From positions 1-7,417 of the forward strand of contig CAMCXV010000049.1 of NCBI GenBank assembly GCA_945883665.1: DNA of 7,417 bases. Direction: 5' to 3'. This stretch comes from Rickettsia typhi (GTDB lineage: Bacteria; Pseudomonadota; Alphaproteobacteria; Rickettsiales; Rickettsiaceae). This document shows, one piece after another, positions 6,548 to 7,417 of this stretch (positions are counted from its first letter, which is position 1; the number at the start of each line of letters is the position of its first letter). The notes beneath the pieces were generated by a model. It did no database searches. It saw only the letters and a program-made list of their open reading frames with translations, and was not told the DNA's origin. The translations under genes were made by a program, and so were the position numbers.

Positions 6548-6604
6548 TAAGTGTTCGAGAGTAAGCCAGCGGAGCTTCCCCGCTGGCTTACTCTCGAACA
6601 CTTA
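6548..6604. repeat. Perfect GC-rich 57-nt hairpin (25-bp arms, 7-nt loop)
   Basis: Arms 6548-6572 and 6580-6604 are perfectly complementary with loop 6573-6579 (AGCTTCC). The inner part (AGCCAGCGG / CCGCTGGCT) is far richer in GC than anything nearby. No T-run follows on either strand, which argues against an ordinary intrinsic terminator. It lies 176 bp upstream of the Rpn start. Possibilities are a small mobile palindromic element of the kind common in some intracellular bacteria, a protein-binding or single-strand origin site, or a structured RNA. Confidence 0.85.
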
Positions 6605-6635
6605 GAAAACAACTGATACAGAGCCAATGAAAAGC

Positions 6636-6653
6636 AGTGTTGTAAACAACACT
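6636..6653. repeat. 18-bp palindrome, operator-like
   Basis: AGTGTTGT (6636-6643) and ACAACACT (6646-6653) are perfect inverted arms around AA. Size and symmetry fit a dimeric regulator site, but no gene starts close by, and the nearest, Rpn, starts 264 bp away. Its right arm overlaps a 10-bp direct repeat, AACACTCGAT, at 6504-6513 and 6648-6657. Confidence 0.45.
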
Positions 6654-6870
6654 CGATCTTACTCTCTTTGCAACGCTTAATTTTTATGATCTACAAAGGA
6701 TTCTATTTAAAGATTTTTTGCTGGTTCAACAGAGTAAGAAAAATATTCAAATTTTAAAAAAATAATGCCAAATTTAATTAAAAAAATCCTTTTTTCTGAG
6801 TCAGCAATCAAAGTTTCAACAAAATCAACGTAAGTATTATAACAAAAGGTCTAACAATCTATTTAAAATT

Positions 6871-7093
6871 AGCAAACTTTAGTTTGCATGTTGCGTATAA
6901 CACTATTTCTTCGAAATGAGATGATATAACCATATTCCTAATTCAAAAAAAAGAAAATTTAGTTAGCTTGTAAAAATGATTGTTTTCGGTTTGGTCGACT
7001 TCGGGGAATTTTCTTATTTCTTGAGTTTGGAAATTTAAGTTATGACAAACATTCGTAGAATTTTGTTATACGCAATCTGCAAATAAATTTGCT
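6871..7093. repeat. Large imperfect inverted repeat, about 90-bp arms
   Basis: Left arm 6871-6960 and right arm 7007-7093 align as diverged inverted copies with a few short gaps, around a 46-bp centre. Perfect blocks are TTGCGTATAACA (6891-6902 with 7064-7075, 12 bp) and AAGAAAATT (6951-6959 with 7007-7015, 9 bp). Each arm ends outside the 12-bp block in its own small hairpin: GCAAACT-TT-AGTTTGC (6872-6887) and GCAAAT-AA-ATTTGC (7079-7092). No gene lies within. The symmetry is seen directly; origin and function are unknown. Confidence 0.6.
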
Positions 7094-7193
7094 TGCTCTT
7101 TGAAATTCATTTTCATACAATGAAAGGTTAATCATTAAAGTCAGATAGAAACAAACGATTCAAAAGATAAGAAAAGTATTATTACAAGAAGGA

Positions 7194-7417
7194 TTATTTT
7201 TTTGATGATGTGAATTTTGAAAGAAGAGATGAGAGAATACTCTTCATTGGCTTTACTTCTGGTTTTAACTCCATAAAAGAAAGTTGCCCCTCTAAGACAT
7301 CTAGAGAACTTGATAAACTAGCTTGTTTTACTTTCTTTCTAGTATTTCTTTGAGCTTTAGGCTTGCTGTAAATATTGGTAGTTTTACCTGTTTTTTGATT
7401 AGTAACTTGAGTAACAA
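7194..7417 (-). CDS. C-terminal part of the same Rep gene, shown again by end overlap
   Basis: Bases 7269-7417 duplicate 1-149, and 7268-7194 supply the missing last 24 residues of Rep plus the TAA stop (7196-7194). Those residues begin LKPEVKPMKSILSS and end FTSSKK. The frame is continuous across the junction (ATG GAG at 6-1, then TTA AAA CCA from 7268 downward), which is the main proof of circularity. This is not a second rep gene. No hairpin terminator was found just beyond the stop. Confidence 0.9.
   Translation of the reverse strand, partial: VTQVTNQKTGKTTNIYSKPKAQRNTRKKVKQASLSSSLDVLEGQLSFMELKPEVKPMKSILSSLLSKFTSSKK
7269..7417. repeat. Terminal direct repeat, copy 2 (circular-contig overlap)
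   Basis: Exact copy of 1-149; see the first copy. Trimming it leaves a 7268-bp circle with one intact rep gene. Confidence 0.92.

Larger units (their letters stand above)
6373..7193. other. 821-bp gene-free structured region
   Basis: No credible gene on either strand; the longest start-to-stop runs noticed are about 17 codons. It is very AT-rich except for a GC-rich perfect hairpin (6548-6604). It also holds an 18-bp palindrome (6636-6653), a 10-bp direct repeat flanking the hairpin, and a large imperfect inverted repeat (6871-7093) ending about 100 bp before the rep stop codon. The 5' part must contain the Rpn promoter on the minus strand, but no clear -35/-10 pair stood out. Confidence 0.6.

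Noticed and set aside
6548..6604. GC-rich hairpin as an intrinsic terminator
   Set aside because: Neither strand has a T-run after the stem, and no gene ends nearby on the plus strand or upstream on the minus strand.
6889..6917. TTGCGTATAA as the XerC half of a dif/pdif site
   Set aside because: The left half resembles XerC arms, but the half six bases on (TTCTTCGAAAT) matches the XerD consensus poorly, and the inverted copy at 7064-7075 is no better.
6871..7093. Inverted repeat as an integron attC site
   Set aside because: The ends do not show the RYYYAAC/GTTRRRY core pair (GTATAAC breaks the pattern), and no integrase or cassette gene is present.
1..7417. Linear replicon with terminal direct repeats
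   Set aside because: The repeat lies inside rep, and joining the ends restores a full Rep reading frame, so a circle is the simpler explanation.

Overview
The window is best read as one complete small circular plasmid, slightly over-read. Bases 1-149 recur exactly at 7269-7417, and the replication gene runs off the left edge in frame into 7268-7194. The circle is therefore 7268 bp. DNA is strongly AT-rich (by eye near 30% GC), uses the standard bacterial code, and has long non-coding spacers. An Rpn/PDDEXK transposase-like nuclease, a symporter-sensor kinase fusion and low GC all suit a host-associated proteobacterium. A Rickettsiales-type or other protist/arthropod endosymbiont is my best guess, but nothing here fixes the taxon.

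Layout. (1) 876-1 continuing at 7268-7194, minus: a 316-aa Rep_3-type initiator. (2) 877-1383: control region and probable origin, with a 20-bp inverted repeat overlapping the putative rep promoter, two tandem 22-bp iteron-like repeats sharing a 9-base core with it, helically spaced TACAA repeats and a perfect DnaA box. Two doubtful mini-ORFs follow. (3) 1641-1384, minus: an 85-aa orphan, divergent from (4) 1755-2195, plus: a GNAT acetyltransferase. (5) 4989-2200, minus, ending 4 bp from the GNAT stop: a 929-aa protein joining a sodium:solute symporter domain, a second membrane block and a histidine kinase. (6) 6372-5221, minus, followed by a probable terminator: an Rpn-family nuclease with a ~108-aa N-terminal extension and a second well-formed start at the family core. 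(7) 6373-7193: 821 bp without a gene, holding a perfect 57-nt GC-rich hairpin, an 18-bp palindrome and a ~220-bp imperfect inverted repeat.

How it fits together. Rep, iterons, operator and DnaA box form a recognisable self-regulated theta-type replicon. No partition, mobilisation or classical toxin-antitoxin gene is visible. The cargo is a membrane nutrient-type sensor with no partner response regulator, an acetyltransferase, and a nuclease of a family linked to DNA cleavage and phage defence. The sensor alone takes about 38% of the plasmid, so it presumably signals to a host-encoded regulator or acts as a sensor-transporter. The least explained parts are the fusion kinase, the two-start Rpn gene and the structured non-coding block next to the end of rep.
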